A DNA stretch of 64,000 nt from Enterobacter sp. kpr-6 (GTDB lineage Bacteria > Pseudomonadota > Gammaproteobacteria > Enterobacterales > Enterobacteriaceae): NCBI RefSeq assembly GCF_900116015.1, contig NZ_FOYH01000007.1:1-64000 (forward strand), written 5' to 3'. Of the stretch, positions 1 to 8,637 are shown in pieces; position 1 is the first letter of the stretch; every line of letters starts with the position of its first letter. The notes beneath the pieces were generated by a model. It was given only the letters and a program-made list of their open reading frames with translations, was not told where the DNA came from and did no database searches. Both the position numbers and the translations under genes were made by a program.

Positions 1-34
1 GGATGTGGGGGTTCGAGTCCCCCCCCTCGCACCA
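1..34 (+). tRNA. tRNA-Leu, 3' end only (partial)
   Basis: The first 34 bases are the T-arm, acceptor strand and CCA of a tRNA: a GGGGG/CCCCC T-stem around the GTTCGAG loop, then CTCGCACCA. This matches the 3' end of the leuQPV-type tRNA-Leu, which in E. coli lies in the same neighbourhood as yjjZ and fhuF. The anticodon is outside the window, so the isoacceptor is inferred from context. Confidence 0.85.
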
Positions 35-66
35 ATTATCTTATTTCCCTCTTGTTTTTTTCCCTG

Positions 67-306
67 CTACATCATCAGCTTTAAATTCAACATCACCAGC
101 ATAATTCCCCCTACCAGCGCAATGCCCGATGGCAGCAAGACAAAATGTCTTAATCGCTTGTGGTAGAGCATGGCCGGCGTGATCAGCAATCCCAGCACAA
201 TTAATACACGCCAGGTACTGACGGACAGATCGGCGTAAGCCAGCCCGGAAACTAAAATGCCCGGCAAGATAAGACCCCATCCACTTCCAAGCGCACGCTG
301 CCACAT
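67..306 (-). CDS. yjjZ: YjjZ, DUF1435 family small membrane protein
   Basis: A 79-residue hydrophobic protein that begins MWQRALGSG and has two to three membrane segments covering most of its length. It matches the E. coli YjjZ (DUF1435) type in length and context, next to fhuF. I chose the ATG at 306 rather than the longer frame start at 420, because an AGAGG-like ribosome site lies just upstream and the length then fits the family. A Fur box sits 19-38 bases upstream, so iron-limited expression is expected. Function unknown. Confidence 0.75.
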   Translation of the reverse strand: MWQRALGSGWGLILPGILVSGLAYADLSVSTWRVLIVLGLLITPAMLYHKRLRHFVLLPSGIALVGGIMLVMLNLKLMM

Positions 307-324
307 GCTTTCGCCTCTCATATC

Positions 325-343
325 GATAATGATAACCAATATC
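325..343 (-). promoter_or_regulatory. Fur box in front of yjjZ
   Basis: The 19-mer GATAATGATAACCAATATC matches the Fur consensus GATAATGATAATCATTATC at 17 of 19 positions. It lies immediately upstream of the yjjZ start, where Fe-Fur would block transcription when iron is plentiful. Confidence 0.8.
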
Positions 344-560
344 ATATGATATGTTTTCTCATCTGTCAGCCCGCGCCTGTCCCTTTGAATGAACTTTACG
401 CATCGCCTGATGACAGGCATTCATGAAGGTGATAAATTGTGCGCCTCGGAAGAATACATAACAATTTTCTAATATTTTTCGCGATAAATTTTTTCCGCGT
501 TATTTTTCATTTTGGCAACCATTACGATTATATATTGCAGATTAATAACGATTTTTAGAT

Positions 561-1625
561 ATGACATCACACTCATGGCGTTCCCTGTGTAACAAGAAAT
601 ACCAATTATCCCTGCGGCTTTTCTTGTTTCTCAATGCAGTTTCTGCATTTTTTTCTTTCATACTGCCGCTCTATCATGTGCGCGCGGTAACCGTTCCCTT
701 ATGCCTGCTTTTCGGTCTGAGCATGGGTTTGCTCCTGTGGAACTGGCAATTTCCGCGAAAGAAAATACATATTCCTTTTGTCTCAATATTATTTGGCGGT
801 TTATGGGCATGGCATGTCGCTATTAAGTTTGCGGCAATTGAACCCCACGATCCCACTTATCTGCTTATTGCGCTTTTAAGCGTATTATTTATTGGCTCTA
901 TCGCTTTTTCTAATAATATCATTGCATTTACTCTGCACTCGTTACCGGTCTTTTTGAGTTGCCTGTGGTTTACCGAAGGCGATTACTGGTTACGGATGTT
1001 CTATTCATTCGCGCTGCCTATGGCCGGGATCGCGATTCAAAATCTTATTCAGTCACGTAATGATACGTTTGCCCGTAATTTAATGTACCGGCTGCTGGAA
1101 GAAAGAGAGACGCTGAACGACCTGAGTATGCTGGATCCGTTGACCGGCCTTTATAACCGACGCGGCCTGCAAAACAAGATTGATAACCTGCTGGCGCTGG
1201 AAGGCGGCGTACGTTACGTTTTGCTGCTCGATATCGACCACTTCAAAGCCTACAACGATCACTACGGGCATATGATGGGCGATCAGGCGTTAATCCGCGT
1301 CTCTGCGGCCATCCGTGACGCCGTGCGCTCGCGCGATATCGTCGCCCGATTTGGCGGTGAAGAATTTATGGTGCTATTAAGCAGTGCCGATCTTGACCGG
1401 GCGCGAATGGATGCTGAGCGTATCCGCCAGCGCGTTTATGATTTAAAAATCCCGCATATGTTTAACGAAAGCGTCGCCACCAATGTGACGATAAGCATCG
1501 GTATCGCACCGTTAATGGATGAAGATATTGACGCCGCCTTAGACCTCGCAGACAAAGCGCTGTACGAAGCCAAACACCAGGGACGTAATAATATTCTGGT
1601 CAGCGGCGATCTAAAAATCGCCTGA
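561..1625 (+). CDS. Membrane-anchored diguanylate cyclase (GGDEF), STM4551/DgcX-like
   Basis: A 354-residue protein predicted to make c-di-GMP from two GTP. The N-terminal half (about residues 15-165) consists of roughly six membrane segments. The C-terminal half is a complete GGDEF domain with DPLTGLYNRR at 192-201 and the active-site loop GGEEF at 265-269. An RxxD inhibitory I-site lies at 256-259, exactly five residues before the loop, so product feedback inhibition is expected. There is no EAL domain. It lies between Fur-boxed yjjZ and fhuF, the position I recall for the Salmonella DGC STM4551; E. coli K-12 has nothing here. No strong ribosome site is visible before the ATG at 561. Confidence 0.85.
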   Translation: MTSHSWRSLCNKKYQLSLRLFLFLNAVSAFFSFILPLYHVRAVTVPLCLLFGLSMGLLLWNWQFPRKKIHIPFVSILFGGLWAWHVAIKFAAIEPHDPTYLLIALLSVLFIGSIAFSNNIIAFTLHSLPVFLSCLWFTEGDYWLRMFYSFALPMAGIAIQNLIQSRNDTFARNLMYRLLEERETLNDLSMLDPLTGLYNRRGLQNKIDNLLALEGGVRYVLLLDIDHFKAYNDHYGHMMGDQALIRVSAAIRDAVRSRDIVARFGGEEFMVLLSSADLDRARMDAERIRQRVYDLKIPHMFNESVATNVTISIGIAPLMDEDIDAALDLADKALYEAKHQGRNNILVSGDLKIA

Positions 1626-1688
1626 AACGAGATCTGACGCCTCTTTACCGACAAAATTCTTGCGATCGGTTATGTCTATAGTTAGGAT

Positions 1689-1703
1689 TGGCAATCATTA
1701 TCA
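1689..1703 (+). promoter_or_regulatory. Fur box in front of fhuF
   Basis: TGGCAATCATTATCA matches the 7-1-7 Fur core TGATAAT-n-ATTATCA at 13 of 14 defined positions or nearly so (two mismatches in the left arm). It lies 27 bases before the fhuF ATG. fhuF is a classical Fur-regulated gene. Confidence 0.75.
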
Positions 1704-1729
1704 TTTAGATTTGCTGATTGCTTAGCGCC

Positions 1730-2518
1730 ATGACCTATCGTCCCGCACCGAACACTGAAGATGTTATCTGGCGAACCCCGCTTCATCTTAAGCCCGTTCC
1801 GCTGGCTGCCGCGCTGCGTGAAACTATCGCCAGTCAACGTGCCCATCTTCTGGATTTTATCCGTCTGGACGAACCCCACCCGCACACCGCGCTAACGCTG
1901 GCTGAATGGTCACGGCCTGCTGCCCTTCGCTCGTTACAATCCATCTACGGCGATCATATCTACCGCAACCAGCCGCATCAGACGCGTGAAGGCAAACCGC
2001 TGCTGTCGCTCTGGGCGCAATGGTATTTCGGTCTGATGGTGCCCCCCTTGCTGCTGGCGCTATTAACGCATGAGATGGCGCTTGATGTCTCGCCCGAGCA
2101 TTTTCATGGCGAATTCCATGAAACCGGGCGCGCGGCCTGCTTCTGGGTCGATGTGCATTACGATCGCCAGACCACATCGCTTACGGATCAGGGACGTATT
2201 GAAACACTGATCGTCAAAGCATTGATCCCGGTGATTGAGGCGCTGGAATCGACGGGTGAAATTAACGGCAAACTTATCTGGAGCAATACCGGTTATCTGA
2301 TCAACTGGTATCTCAACGAGATGAAACCGCTGCTTGGGGAAGAGCGCGTGGCAGCGCTGCGTCAGTTCTGTTTCTTCGAAAAACAGCTTTCCTGCGGACA
2401 GGACAATCCTTTATGGCGCACCGTCGTATTGCGCGACGGCTTACTGGTACGCCGTACCTGTTGCCAGCGTTATCGCCTGCCTGATGTTCAGCAGTGCGGT
2501 GACTGCACTCTCAAATAA
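1730..2518 (+). CDS. fhuF: FhuF, ferric-siderophore reductase
   Basis: A 262-residue cytoplasmic [2Fe-2S] protein that reduces ferric iron in imported hydroxamate siderophores (ferrichrome, ferrioxamine) and so releases Fe2+. The C-terminus has the family's unusual cluster motif, an adjacent Cys pair (RRTCCQRYRL) followed after ten residues by CGDC. The central DVSPEHFH and HETGRAACFWVD blocks are also typical. The ATG at 1730 gives exactly the E. coli length; an in-frame TTG at 1718 is possible but less likely. It is a single gene behind a Fur box and is closed by a hairpin. Confidence 0.95.
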   Translation: MTYRPAPNTEDVIWRTPLHLKPVPLAAALRETIASQRAHLLDFIRLDEPHPHTALTLAEWSRPAALRSLQSIYGDHIYRNQPHQTREGKPLLSLWAQWYFGLMVPPLLLALLTHEMALDVSPEHFHGEFHETGRAACFWVDVHYDRQTTSLTDQGRIETLIVKALIPVIEALESTGEINGKLIWSNTGYLINWYLNEMKPLLGEERVAALRQFCFFEKQLSCGQDNPLWRTVVLRDGLLVRRTCCQRYRLPDVQQCGDCTLK

Positions 2519-2520
2519 AC

Positions 2521-2538
2521 AAGGGGCTTTCGCCCCTT
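2521..2538. terminator. Bidirectional terminator between fhuF and the PTS IIC gene
   Basis: AAGGGGC-TTTC-GCCCCTT is a perfect 7-bp stem with a tetraloop. It lies in the 27-bp gap between the convergent stops. Confidence 0.75.
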
Positions 2539-2545
2539 GCCATGA

Positions 2546-3889
2546 TTACGCGACCTGCTGCCCCTCCGTTTCCGTACGTTGCGCTTCTTCTGCTTCCTGC
2601 GCCAGAAGCTGTTTCTCATACACTTTAAAGAACGGGTAGTAGATAACGGCGGAGACAAAAGCCAGCACCACAACCAGAATTGCCGCACGGTAATCCCAGC
2701 CCAGCGCCCAGGCTGCCCCTACCGGTGCCGGTGCTGTCCAGGGTACAACGGCGATGACCCGGCCTATCAGATCCATTTTCATTGCAGCCCAGGCGATAAT
2801 TGAGTTCACCAGCGGTGCCAGCAGGAACGGAATAAAGAACACCGGGTTCATTACGATAGGTGTGCCGAAAATCACCGGTTCGTTAATGTTGAAGAAACTT
2901 GGCACCACGCTCAAACGCCCAATCGACCGTAAGTGCACGGAGCGGCTGCGCAGATAACAAATTACCAGCCCCATGGTGGCCCCGGAGCCGCCGATAACGA
3001 TAAAGAATGTCCAGAATGCTTCCATAAAGATGTGCGGCAACGGAGCACCCTGCGCCAGCGCGGTCTGGTTCATCCCAAGGTTAGTCAGCCAGAACATTTG
3101 CAGCATCCCGGAAACGATAGCAGCCCCGTGGATCCCGGCAAACCACAGCAGGTGGCCTATCAATACCGCCAGCAGAATAGCAGGCAGTGAATCCGCCGCG
3201 GCGACCAGGGGTTTAAACAGCGACATAATGGCCTGTGGGATCAGCATGTCGAACTGCGACTGAATAAACAGACTCAGTGGATAGAGCGTTAACACCACCA
3301 CCAGCACCGGGATCAGCAGATCAAAGGAGTTTTTGATCATCGGCGGCACCTGGTCCGGCAGACGAATGCCAATATTATGCGCCTTCAAAAAACGCATCAT
3401 TTCTACGCAGTACATCGCTACCAGAATGGCCGTAAAGATCCCGGTACCGCCCAGGCTATGAACCGGCAGATTGTCATTGGTTTTTGGTGCCGCAACCAAC
3501 AGGAATGCCATCAGCGACAGCATGGCGCACATAAAGGGATCGAGCTGATGCGACTTCACATAGTGCTTGCCAAGGTTGTAGGCAATGGCAGCACAAATGT
3601 AGATCGACATAATCCCCATCGTCATATCAAACGGCGTGAGAATTTGCCCCTCAAAACGCTTCGCCAGATCCAGCCATGCGCGGGCAAAACCCATGGTGGT
3701 ATCAGGCGAAAACGGCGGATAGGCGAAAATCAGTAAAAATGAACCCACGATCATAAACGGCATGGCTGAGATAAAACCATCGCGGATTGCCATCACGTGA
3801 CGCTGGGAAGAGATTCGCCCGGCGATGGGGCTGACATAGTTTTCAACGAAGCGGAAGATCACATCAAACGCAGGATGGTGGGTAGACAT
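2546..3889 (-). CDS. PTS lactose/cellobiose-family permease, EIIC component
   Basis: A 447-residue polytopic inner-membrane protein of the CelB/ChbC family, the sugar channel of a phosphotransferase system for a beta-diglucoside such as cellobiose. Family features include the conserved FNINEPVIFGTPIV block near residue 340 and long membrane segments throughout. The start at 3889 has a strong AGGAGAG ribosome site. No EIIA or EIIB gene lies nearby, so the protein must share partners encoded elsewhere, or it is an orphan. The substrate is not readable from sequence. Palindromes in the upstream gap suggest LacI-type control. Confidence 0.85.
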   Translation of the reverse strand: MSTHHPAFDVIFRFVENYVSPIAGRISSQRHVMAIRDGFISAMPFMIVGSFLLIFAYPPFSPDTTMGFARAWLDLAKRFEGQILTPFDMTMGIMSIYICAAIAYNLGKHYVKSHQLDPFMCAMLSLMAFLLVAAPKTNDNLPVHSLGGTGIFTAILVAMYCVEMMRFLKAHNIGIRLPDQVPPMIKNSFDLLIPVLVVVLTLYPLSLFIQSQFDMLIPQAIMSLFKPLVAAADSLPAILLAVLIGHLLWFAGIHGAAIVSGMLQMFWLTNLGMNQTALAQGAPLPHIFMEAFWTFFIVIGGSGATMGLVICYLRSRSVHLRSIGRLSVVPSFFNINEPVIFGTPIVMNPVFFIPFLLAPLVNSIIAWAAMKMDLIGRVIAVVPWTAPAPVGAAWALGWDYRAAILVVVLAFVSAVIYYPFFKVYEKQLLAQEAEEAQRTETEGQQVA

Positions 3890-3975
3890 AGCGGCTCTCC
3901 TGTCAGGCTAACATAGTAAGCGCAGCAGGGTTGAACCTGTTGCTGTGCAACAATCCATTTTGCGGTTTTACAGCC

Positions 3976-3997
3976 ATGCTGGTTTGCGAACCAGCAT
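3976..3997. promoter_or_regulatory. 22-bp perfect inverted repeat upstream of the PTS IIC gene
   Basis: ATGCTGGTT-TGCG-AACCAGCAT has a perfect 9-bp stem. It lies 87 bases upstream of the IIC start in a 337-bp gap. It could be an operator or a leader hairpin; no U-run follows it. Confidence 0.45.
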
Positions 3998-4090
3998 TAC
4001 AACTCAGTAGGATACGTTTCATAGACGGCTCTTATTATCTGAGACAGAGGAAGGGACAAAGTGAGTATTAATCTCCCTTTCAGACACTGC

Positions 4091-4111
4091 AACCGGTTAC
4101 TGTAACCGGTT
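4091..4111. promoter_or_regulatory. Tandem AACCGGTT palindromes, LacI-family-type operator
   Basis: A perfect 21-bp inverted repeat, AACCGGTTA-CTG-TAACCGGTT, in which each arm is itself an AACCGGTT palindrome. This core resembles operators of the GntR/AscG branch of LacI repressors. It lies between the divergent PTS IIC gene and the YbaK-like gene. No LacI-type regulator is encoded in the window. The rest of the 3890-4226 gap shows no gene. Confidence 0.5.
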
Positions 4112-4226
4112 TCCGTGATTGTGAAGAGGATCGATAAATCTGGAATATCTCTGTAGCGATGATTAATAATTTACAGCAGATAAAACGTTGTGACAGATTA
4201 TTGGCAGTCGTTCCCAGGAGATAACA

Positions 4227-4688
4227 ATGAGTCTGCAGTCCGTACGGGATTTTTTTGCCAGTCAGGCCCCCGATATTGAAATTATTGAATTAAATCAGAG
4301 CACTGCCACCGTCGCGCTGGCCGCTGCGGCACATAATGTAGAGCCGGGCCAGATAGCGAAGACGCTGTCGTTAAAAATTAAAGATGAAGTGATTTTGATC
4401 GTGGCGAAAGGTGACGCCCGGCTGGATAACAAAAAGCTGAAATCCACCTTTGGTGCGAAAGCGAGAATGTTAAGCAGCGACGAAGTAGTGGTGATAACAG
4501 GGCATCCCGTTGGTGGCGTCTGCCCATTTGGTCTTGAAAACCCACTGGCCGTGTATTGTGACGTGTCGCTTAAGCGCTATCAGGAAGTACTGCCCGCGGC
4601 TGGCGCGATCCACAGCGCTGTGCGTATTTCCCCGGAACGGATGGCGCAATTAACAGCCGCAACCTGGGTTGACGTGTGCCAGTCCTGA
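4227..4688 (+). CDS. YbaK/ProX-family aminoacyl-tRNA deacylase
   Basis: A 153-residue single-domain protein of the YbaK/prolyl-tRNA-synthetase editing (INS) family. These proteins hydrolyse mischarged aminoacyl-tRNAs such as Ala- or Cys-tRNA(Pro) in trans. The family core is visible: GQIAKTLSLK with the conserved lysine near residue 45, then HPVGGVCPFGL at about 90-105. A clear AGGAGAT ribosome site precedes the ATG at 4227. It is a stand-alone gene, divergent from the PTS IIC gene. The tRNA substrate cannot be read from sequence; it is a paralogue of YbaK rather than YbaK itself. Confidence 0.8.
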   Translation: MSLQSVRDFFASQAPDIEIIELNQSTATVALAAAAHNVEPGQIAKTLSLKIKDEVILIVAKGDARLDNKKLKSTFGAKARMLSSDEVVVITGHPVGGVCPFGLENPLAVYCDVSLKRYQEVLPAAGAIHSAVRISPERMAQLTAATWVDVCQS

Positions 4689-4728
4689 TCTCCCCTCATC
4701 AGGATGGCAGAGTGTTGTCTGCCCTCGT

Positions 4729-4806
4729 TTAACCCAGTCACTTACCTATGTAAGCGCCCGGGCATTCTCTCGCTGGCCGCCTTTCTAAACTTGAATTATT
4801 TTGGAT
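4729..4806. repeat. Partial ERIC element
   Basis: The stretch with CCCAGTCACTTACCTATG, TAAGC, ATTCTCTCGCTGGCCGCCTT and AACTTGAATTATTTTGG corresponds to one end and the centre of the enterobacterial repetitive intergenic consensus as I remember it. It fills much of the 137-bp gap before bglJ. The other end is not clear, so it may be truncated. Confidence 0.65.
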
Positions 4807-4825
4807 AGAGAGGCCAGCGTGAGAT

Positions 4826-5503
4826 TCACATAAAAGCGTGGGCAGAAAAAGAGGCTTTATCTGTCGTGATGTGCATCAGAATATCGGCAGCATCCAGCAG
4901 TCCGGCATCTGAATGCACTCCCAGCTTGGTCATTGCATTGAATTTATGCGCGCGCACCGTTTTGATATTTCGCGAAAGATGATGTGCGATTTCCGGTAGT
5001 GAATAGCCATAGGTCATATAATGCAGAATTTCACGCTCGGTCGGACTCAACCCACAATGTTTAATTGTAAACTCTTCGCCTGGCAAATCATCACTAAGCC
5101 ACTGCGTCTCATTCAGGGCCGACGATAACTTATCTTTTAATTCTTTCACCTTTAAGTCTTTACTGATTACACCATGCGTAGGTGAGGGAGAAAGCAAACT
5201 CATTAACCGGGCTTCAGTATCATCATTTGCCAGAACAATTCGTTTTATCGTCGGATTTGCACACGTCAGCTCCACTAAGTTATGCAGGCAGGTAATGCGT
5301 TGCGCCCGCAAACCCGGTAACGAAAAAATAATGGCCATAAAATTGATCGTTGCTGATTCGCTTTTAAACGCCGCATAATCTTTGAAAAAATGAAGCTGGA
5401 AAGACTTCAGACCATAGGAATTAAACAGATGGCTGAGGCCTGCTTCACTCATAATGCAATTTTCGATGACAGCAACATGTCGTTTGGCGTAACTTTTTTC
5501 CAT
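4826..5503 (-). CDS. bglJ: BglJ, LuxR-type transcription regulator
   Basis: A 225-residue FixJ/LuxR-family regulator with an N-terminal pseudo-receiver-like domain and a C-terminal LuxR helix-turn-helix at about 150-210 ([17 protein letters not shown], then [16 protein letters not shown]). It has the E. coli BglJ length and recognisable sequence identity. In E. coli BglJ forms heterodimers with RcsB that activate bgl and other H-NS-silenced loci. Its start lies 55 bases inside yjjQ, so the two are probably translationally coupled. The region is visibly AT-richer than its surroundings, as expected for an H-NS/LeuO-controlled operon. Confidence 0.9.
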   Translation of the reverse strand: MEKSYAKRHVAVIENCIMSEAGLSHLFNSYGLKSFQLHFFKDYAAFKSESATINFMAIIFSLPGLRAQRITCLHNLVELTCANPTIKRIVLANDDTEARLMSLLSPSPTHGVISKDLKVKELKDKLSSALNETQWLSDDLPGEEFTIKHCGLSPTEREILHYMTYGYSLPEIAHHLSRNIKTVRAHKFNAMTKLGVHSDAGLLDAADILMHITTDKASFSAHAFM

Positions 5504-6186
5504 TCCGCTTGCTCTCCGTAAGCCGAGCTTAAATTCAGCTCTCTCATTCCCTGTGAACTATTAATCCACGCGTACATTTCCGCGTTACTACGCAACGACA
5601 GACGGCGCATCGCACTGTTCTTTTGTGCACTCACCGTTTTATTACTCTTCTTGAGTAACATAGCGACCTGATTGATGCCCCATCCTTTTCCAATCAGGCG
5701 TAATACTTTACGTTCAGATAATGTCAGTATCTGTGATTTGTTCTCATCGACATCAAAGTGGGTAAAATCCGGAGAAAGAAGAGTATGGCTGATATTTTCG
5801 GCATTCTGGCTTCCAGCGCGAATGGCATTAATAATGCCATCAAGGGATTCCACATTGGACAAAATAGTACTTTCTGGCCGCAGAAGTAATTGAACTGCCA
5901 GCGTATAGAGTGACCGGGGAACAATAAAGACCCAGTGAATTTCTTTATACTGCGACATCAATTTATAATAATGTTCGCATACGCTTTGCGGTTGCTGCAT
6001 GTCGATAGACATATCCGCAATAACTAAATTGGCGCGACGCAATTGAAGTAAAGTCAATTCTTCCAATGCAGAACAATGCGTCATTTCATAATCGGGAAAA
6101 TAACGCTCCATAATGCTACCCAGCCCCTGTTGCATGATGGGGGCTTTGCTAATAACCACGCCGTATTTAAAACTTCCTGTATCCAT
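5449..6186 (-). CDS. yjjQ: YjjQ, LuxR-type transcription regulator
   Basis: A 245-residue FixJ/LuxR-type protein with a degenerate N-terminal receiver-like domain and a C-terminal DNA-binding domain ([20 protein letters not shown], then [13 protein letters not shown], about 160-215). It is the first gene of the yjjQ-bglJ operon, with a long overlap into bglJ. In E. coli YjjQ represses motility and curli genes and the operon is silenced by H-NS and relieved by LeuO. The length is within a few residues of the E. coli protein. Confidence 0.88.
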   Translation of the reverse strand: MDTGSFKYGVVISKAPIMQQGLGSIMERYFPDYEMTHCSALEELTLLQLRRANLVIADMSIDMQQPQSVCEHYYKLMSQYKEIHWVFIVPRSLYTLAVQLLLRPESTILSNVESLDGIINAIRAGSQNAENISHTLLSPDFTHFDVDENKSQILTLSERKVLRLIGKGWGINQVAMLLKKSNKTVSAQKNSAMRRLSLRSNAEMYAWINSSQGMRELNLSSAYGEQAEWKKVTPNDMLLSSKIAL

Positions 6187-6644
6187 GATTTCTCCGATTC
6201 CTTTCGCGTGCCGAACTCCTCACAGCAATAACCCCATGCTGTGCCCACGAAACAGGCCTTCGCGGACAATTTCTCGGTCGCTTTCGTTCATTAAAAAAAT
6301 GATCTGCACCAATGCTAAACCTGGGCTTATCATTCCCATGTCATGAAATATGCATTTATTGGTTCTTTTCTCACTAGGATACTATGGCACAGGGGGTGTA
6401 AAAAAATAAGCGGCATTAACGCACTAATAGCACAATCAAAAAGAAGCAAAATTAAATGTATACACGTTGTGAATTATTTTAGAAAAAAGAGATTTGCACA
6501 ACCCGCTCGTAGTGGCTCCTGACAGACGTAAAAAGAGTGAATAAATATTGATCTGCACCTGTCCAGCCAGTAGACGGTTTATGCTACAACGAGCTTTTCC
6601 GCCCCGGCTTCGCGGGCGTTTCGGCATCATCACCGGGTCAATAA
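6187..6644. promoter_or_regulatory. AT-rich divergent control region of yjjQ-bglJ and yjjP
   Basis: These 458 bases hold no convincing gene. They are clearly AT-richer than the neighbouring chromosome, especially 6400-6550, which fits the H-NS nucleation expected upstream of yjjQ-bglJ. A GC-rich hairpin-like stretch (CGCCCCGGCTTCGCGGGCG, about 6600-6618) lies just before yjjP. I could not place defined promoter boxes with confidence. Confidence 0.5.
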
Positions 6645-7421
6645 ATGCCAGCAAATCAGACTTCACAACGTGCCGTCACGCGCTTGTGTATTCAGTGCGG
6701 TCTTTTACTCCTTCAGCACGGTGCAGAAAGCGCTTTGGTTGATGAGTTACCCACACGCCTCGGGCTGGCGTTGGGTATGGACAGCGTAGAAAGCGCGATT
6801 TCCTCCAACGCCATTGTGCTCACGACAATTAAGGATGGTGAATGCCTCACCTCCACCCGTAAAAACAGCGATCGCGGGATTAACATGCATGTTGTGACGG
6901 AAGTGCAGCACATCATCATTATGGCTGAGCATAAATTACTCGATGCTCAGGACGTCGAAAAACGTTTTAGCCAGGTCAAACCGCTGCGCTATCCGCGCTG
7001 GCTGGTGGTGCTGATGGTCGGCCTCTCCTGCGCCTGTTTTTGTCAATTGAATAAAGGCGGCTGGGACGGCGCAGTTGTGACCTTTTTTGCCAGTAGCGTG
7101 GCGATGTACGTCCGCCTCACGCTGGCCCAGCGCCATCTGCATCCACAAATCAATTTCTGCGCAACGGCATTTGTCGCCACCACAGTATCAGGCCTGCTGC
7201 TGACCTTGCCGCTGTTTGCTCATACCGCCACTGTCGCGATGGCCGCCAGCGTTCTGTTGCTGGTGCCCGGCTTCCCGCTCATCAATGCGGTGGCTGATAT
7301 GTTCAAGGGCCACATCAACACCGGCCTTGCACGCTGGGCTATCGCCAGCCTGTTAACGCTGGCGACCTGTATTGGCGTGGTCATGGCCATGACGCTTTGG
7401 GGGCTACGCGGATGGGTGTAA
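6645..7421 (+). CDS. yjjP: YjjP, ThrE-family exporter subunit (succinate export)
   Basis: A 258-residue inner-membrane protein. The N-terminal ~110 residues are soluble ([20 protein letters not shown] near residue 15) and the rest forms about five membrane segments. It is close to E. coli YjjP over its length. YjjP and YjjB together correspond to the two halves of a ThrE-type transporter and are reported to export succinate. The yjjB start overlaps its last ten bases, so the pair is translationally coupled. Confidence 0.92.
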   Translation: MPANQTSQRAVTRLCIQCGLLLLQHGAESALVDELPTRLGLALGMDSVESAISSNAIVLTTIKDGECLTSTRKNSDRGINMHVVTEVQHIIIMAEHKLLDAQDVEKRFSQVKPLRYPRWLVVLMVGLSCACFCQLNKGGWDGAVVTFFASSVAMYVRLTLAQRHLHPQINFCATAFVATTVSGLLLTLPLFAHTATVAMAASVLLLVPGFPLINAVADMFKGHINTGLARWAIASLLTLATCIGVVMAMTLWGLRGWV

Positions 7422-7885
7422 TCGATTTTATCCTGGCGCTGATGCAGGACATGATATTGTCCGCCATTCCCGCCGTCGGCTTTGCGATGGTGTTTAATGT
7501 GCCGCACCGCGCCCTGCCCTGGTGCGCACTTCTGGGCGCGATCGGTCACGGCTCGCGGATGGTCATGGTGACCAGCGGATTTAATATCGAATGGTCCACT
7601 TTTGTCGCTTCCATGCTGGTCGGCTGCATTGGCATCCGCTGGTCACGCTGGTATCTGGCGCATCCAAAAGTCTTCACCGTCGCCGCCGTGATCCCTATGT
7701 TCCCCGGCATCTCTGCTTATACCGCGATGATTTCCGCCGTGAAAATCAGCCACGTTGGTTACAGCGAAGATCTGATGATCCTCCTGCTGACTAATTTTCT
7801 TAAAGCCACCTCCATCGTGGCGGCCCTCTCTATTGGCCTGTCGGTGCCGGGTCTTTGGATCTACCGTAAACGCCCGCGCGTTTGA
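7412..7885 (+). CDS. yjjB: YjjB, ThrE-family exporter subunit
   Basis: A 157-residue inner-membrane protein (DUF3815/ThrE_2) with about four membrane segments, e.g. the conserved [19 protein letters not shown] and [11 protein letters not shown] stretches. The ATG at 7412 gives exactly the E. coli YjjB length and overlaps the end of yjjP; the TTG at 7397 was rejected. It is the partner of YjjP in succinate export. Confidence 0.92.
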   Translation: MGVIDFILALMQDMILSAIPAVGFAMVFNVPHRALPWCALLGAIGHGSRMVMVTSGFNIEWSTFVASMLVGCIGIRWSRWYLAHPKVFTVAAVIPMFPGISAYTAMISAVKISHVGYSEDLMILLLTNFLKATSIVAALSIGLSVPGLWIYRKRPRV

Positions 7886-7952
7886 GATTTGTTTTCTGCT
7901 CCGGCCATGGTGATAATCCCCCTTTCCTGTTGCGGCTTGTTAAGGAGTCAGC

Positions 7953-8594
7953 GTGGAACACCATGGCATCTATCCTTTAGAAAAATTTGACGAAGCCAGC
8001 CTGAAAGATCGGATTTTCCACAGCGCCATCGCCCTGTTCGCCGAATACGGACTAATGGGCGCGCGCATGGAGCAAATCGCCGAAAAAGCCGGCACCACAA
8101 AACGCATGGTGGTGTATCACTTTAAAACTAAAGAAAACCTCTACCTGCTGGTGCTGGAGTATGTCTATACCCAAATCCGCGGCAGCGAAAAAGAGCTCAA
8201 TCTCAGCGAGATGCCGCCCGTTGAAGCGATGGTGCATCTGGTGGAAAGCACCTTTGATTACCATGCCGATCACCCTGATTTTATTCGCATTATTTGCATG
8301 GAAAACATGCAGCGCGGGCGTTTTATGGAGCAGTCGGATTATCTGCGTGAAATCAACCGCAGCGCGCTGGTGTTACTGGAAGATATTCTGCAACGTGGGC
8401 AGCAAAAACAGTTATTCAGCAAAAGCGTCAATGCCCGCGACGTCCACCGCCTGATGAGCAGCTTCAGCTTTCATTTTGTTGCTAACAGCTACACCTTCAC
8501 TCTGCTGTTTGAAGAGGGGGCCGACAGTGCCGCGCAACAGGCTCACTACCGCGCGATGGCAGTGCAGGTCGTACTGCGTTACATCTGCCCTTAA
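7953..8594 (+). CDS. TetR/AcrR-family transcription repressor
   Basis: A 213-residue one-domain regulator with a TetR N-terminal helix-turn-helix at about 20-65 (AIALFAEYGLMGARMEQIAE, then KRMVVYHFKTKENLY) and an all-helical C-terminal ligand domain. It starts with GTG at 7953 behind a good AAGGAG site. It is unrelated to ohrR except by position: it lies between yjjB and ohrR, where E. coli has no gene. No obvious target or operator is visible, and the ligand is unknown. Confidence 0.8.
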   Translation: MEHHGIYPLEKFDEASLKDRIFHSAIALFAEYGLMGARMEQIAEKAGTTKRMVVYHFKTKENLYLLVLEYVYTQIRGSEKELNLSEMPPVEAMVHLVESTFDYHADHPDFIRIICMENMQRGRFMEQSDYLREINRSALVLLEDILQRGQQKQLFSKSVNARDVHRLMSSFSFHFVANSYTFTLLFEEGADSAAQQAHYRAMAVQVVLRYICP

Positions 8595-8602
8595 TAAATA
8601 AC

Positions 8603-8618
8603 TTGCAATTAAATCGTA
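8603..8618. promoter_or_regulatory. OhrR-type operator upstream of ohrR
   Basis: TTGCAATTAAATCGTA contains the CAATTAAAT core typical of OhrR operators, in an imperfect palindrome 20 bases before the ohrR start. It suggests autoregulation. The matching site before ohr is weaker. Confidence 0.5.
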
Positions 8619-8637
8619 CGCTACCTATATTCAAATC

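Noticed and set aside
41-304. 87-codon minus-strand frame overlapping yjjZ
   Set aside because: Alternative frame of the same stretch; yjjZ has the family match, ribosome site and Fur box.
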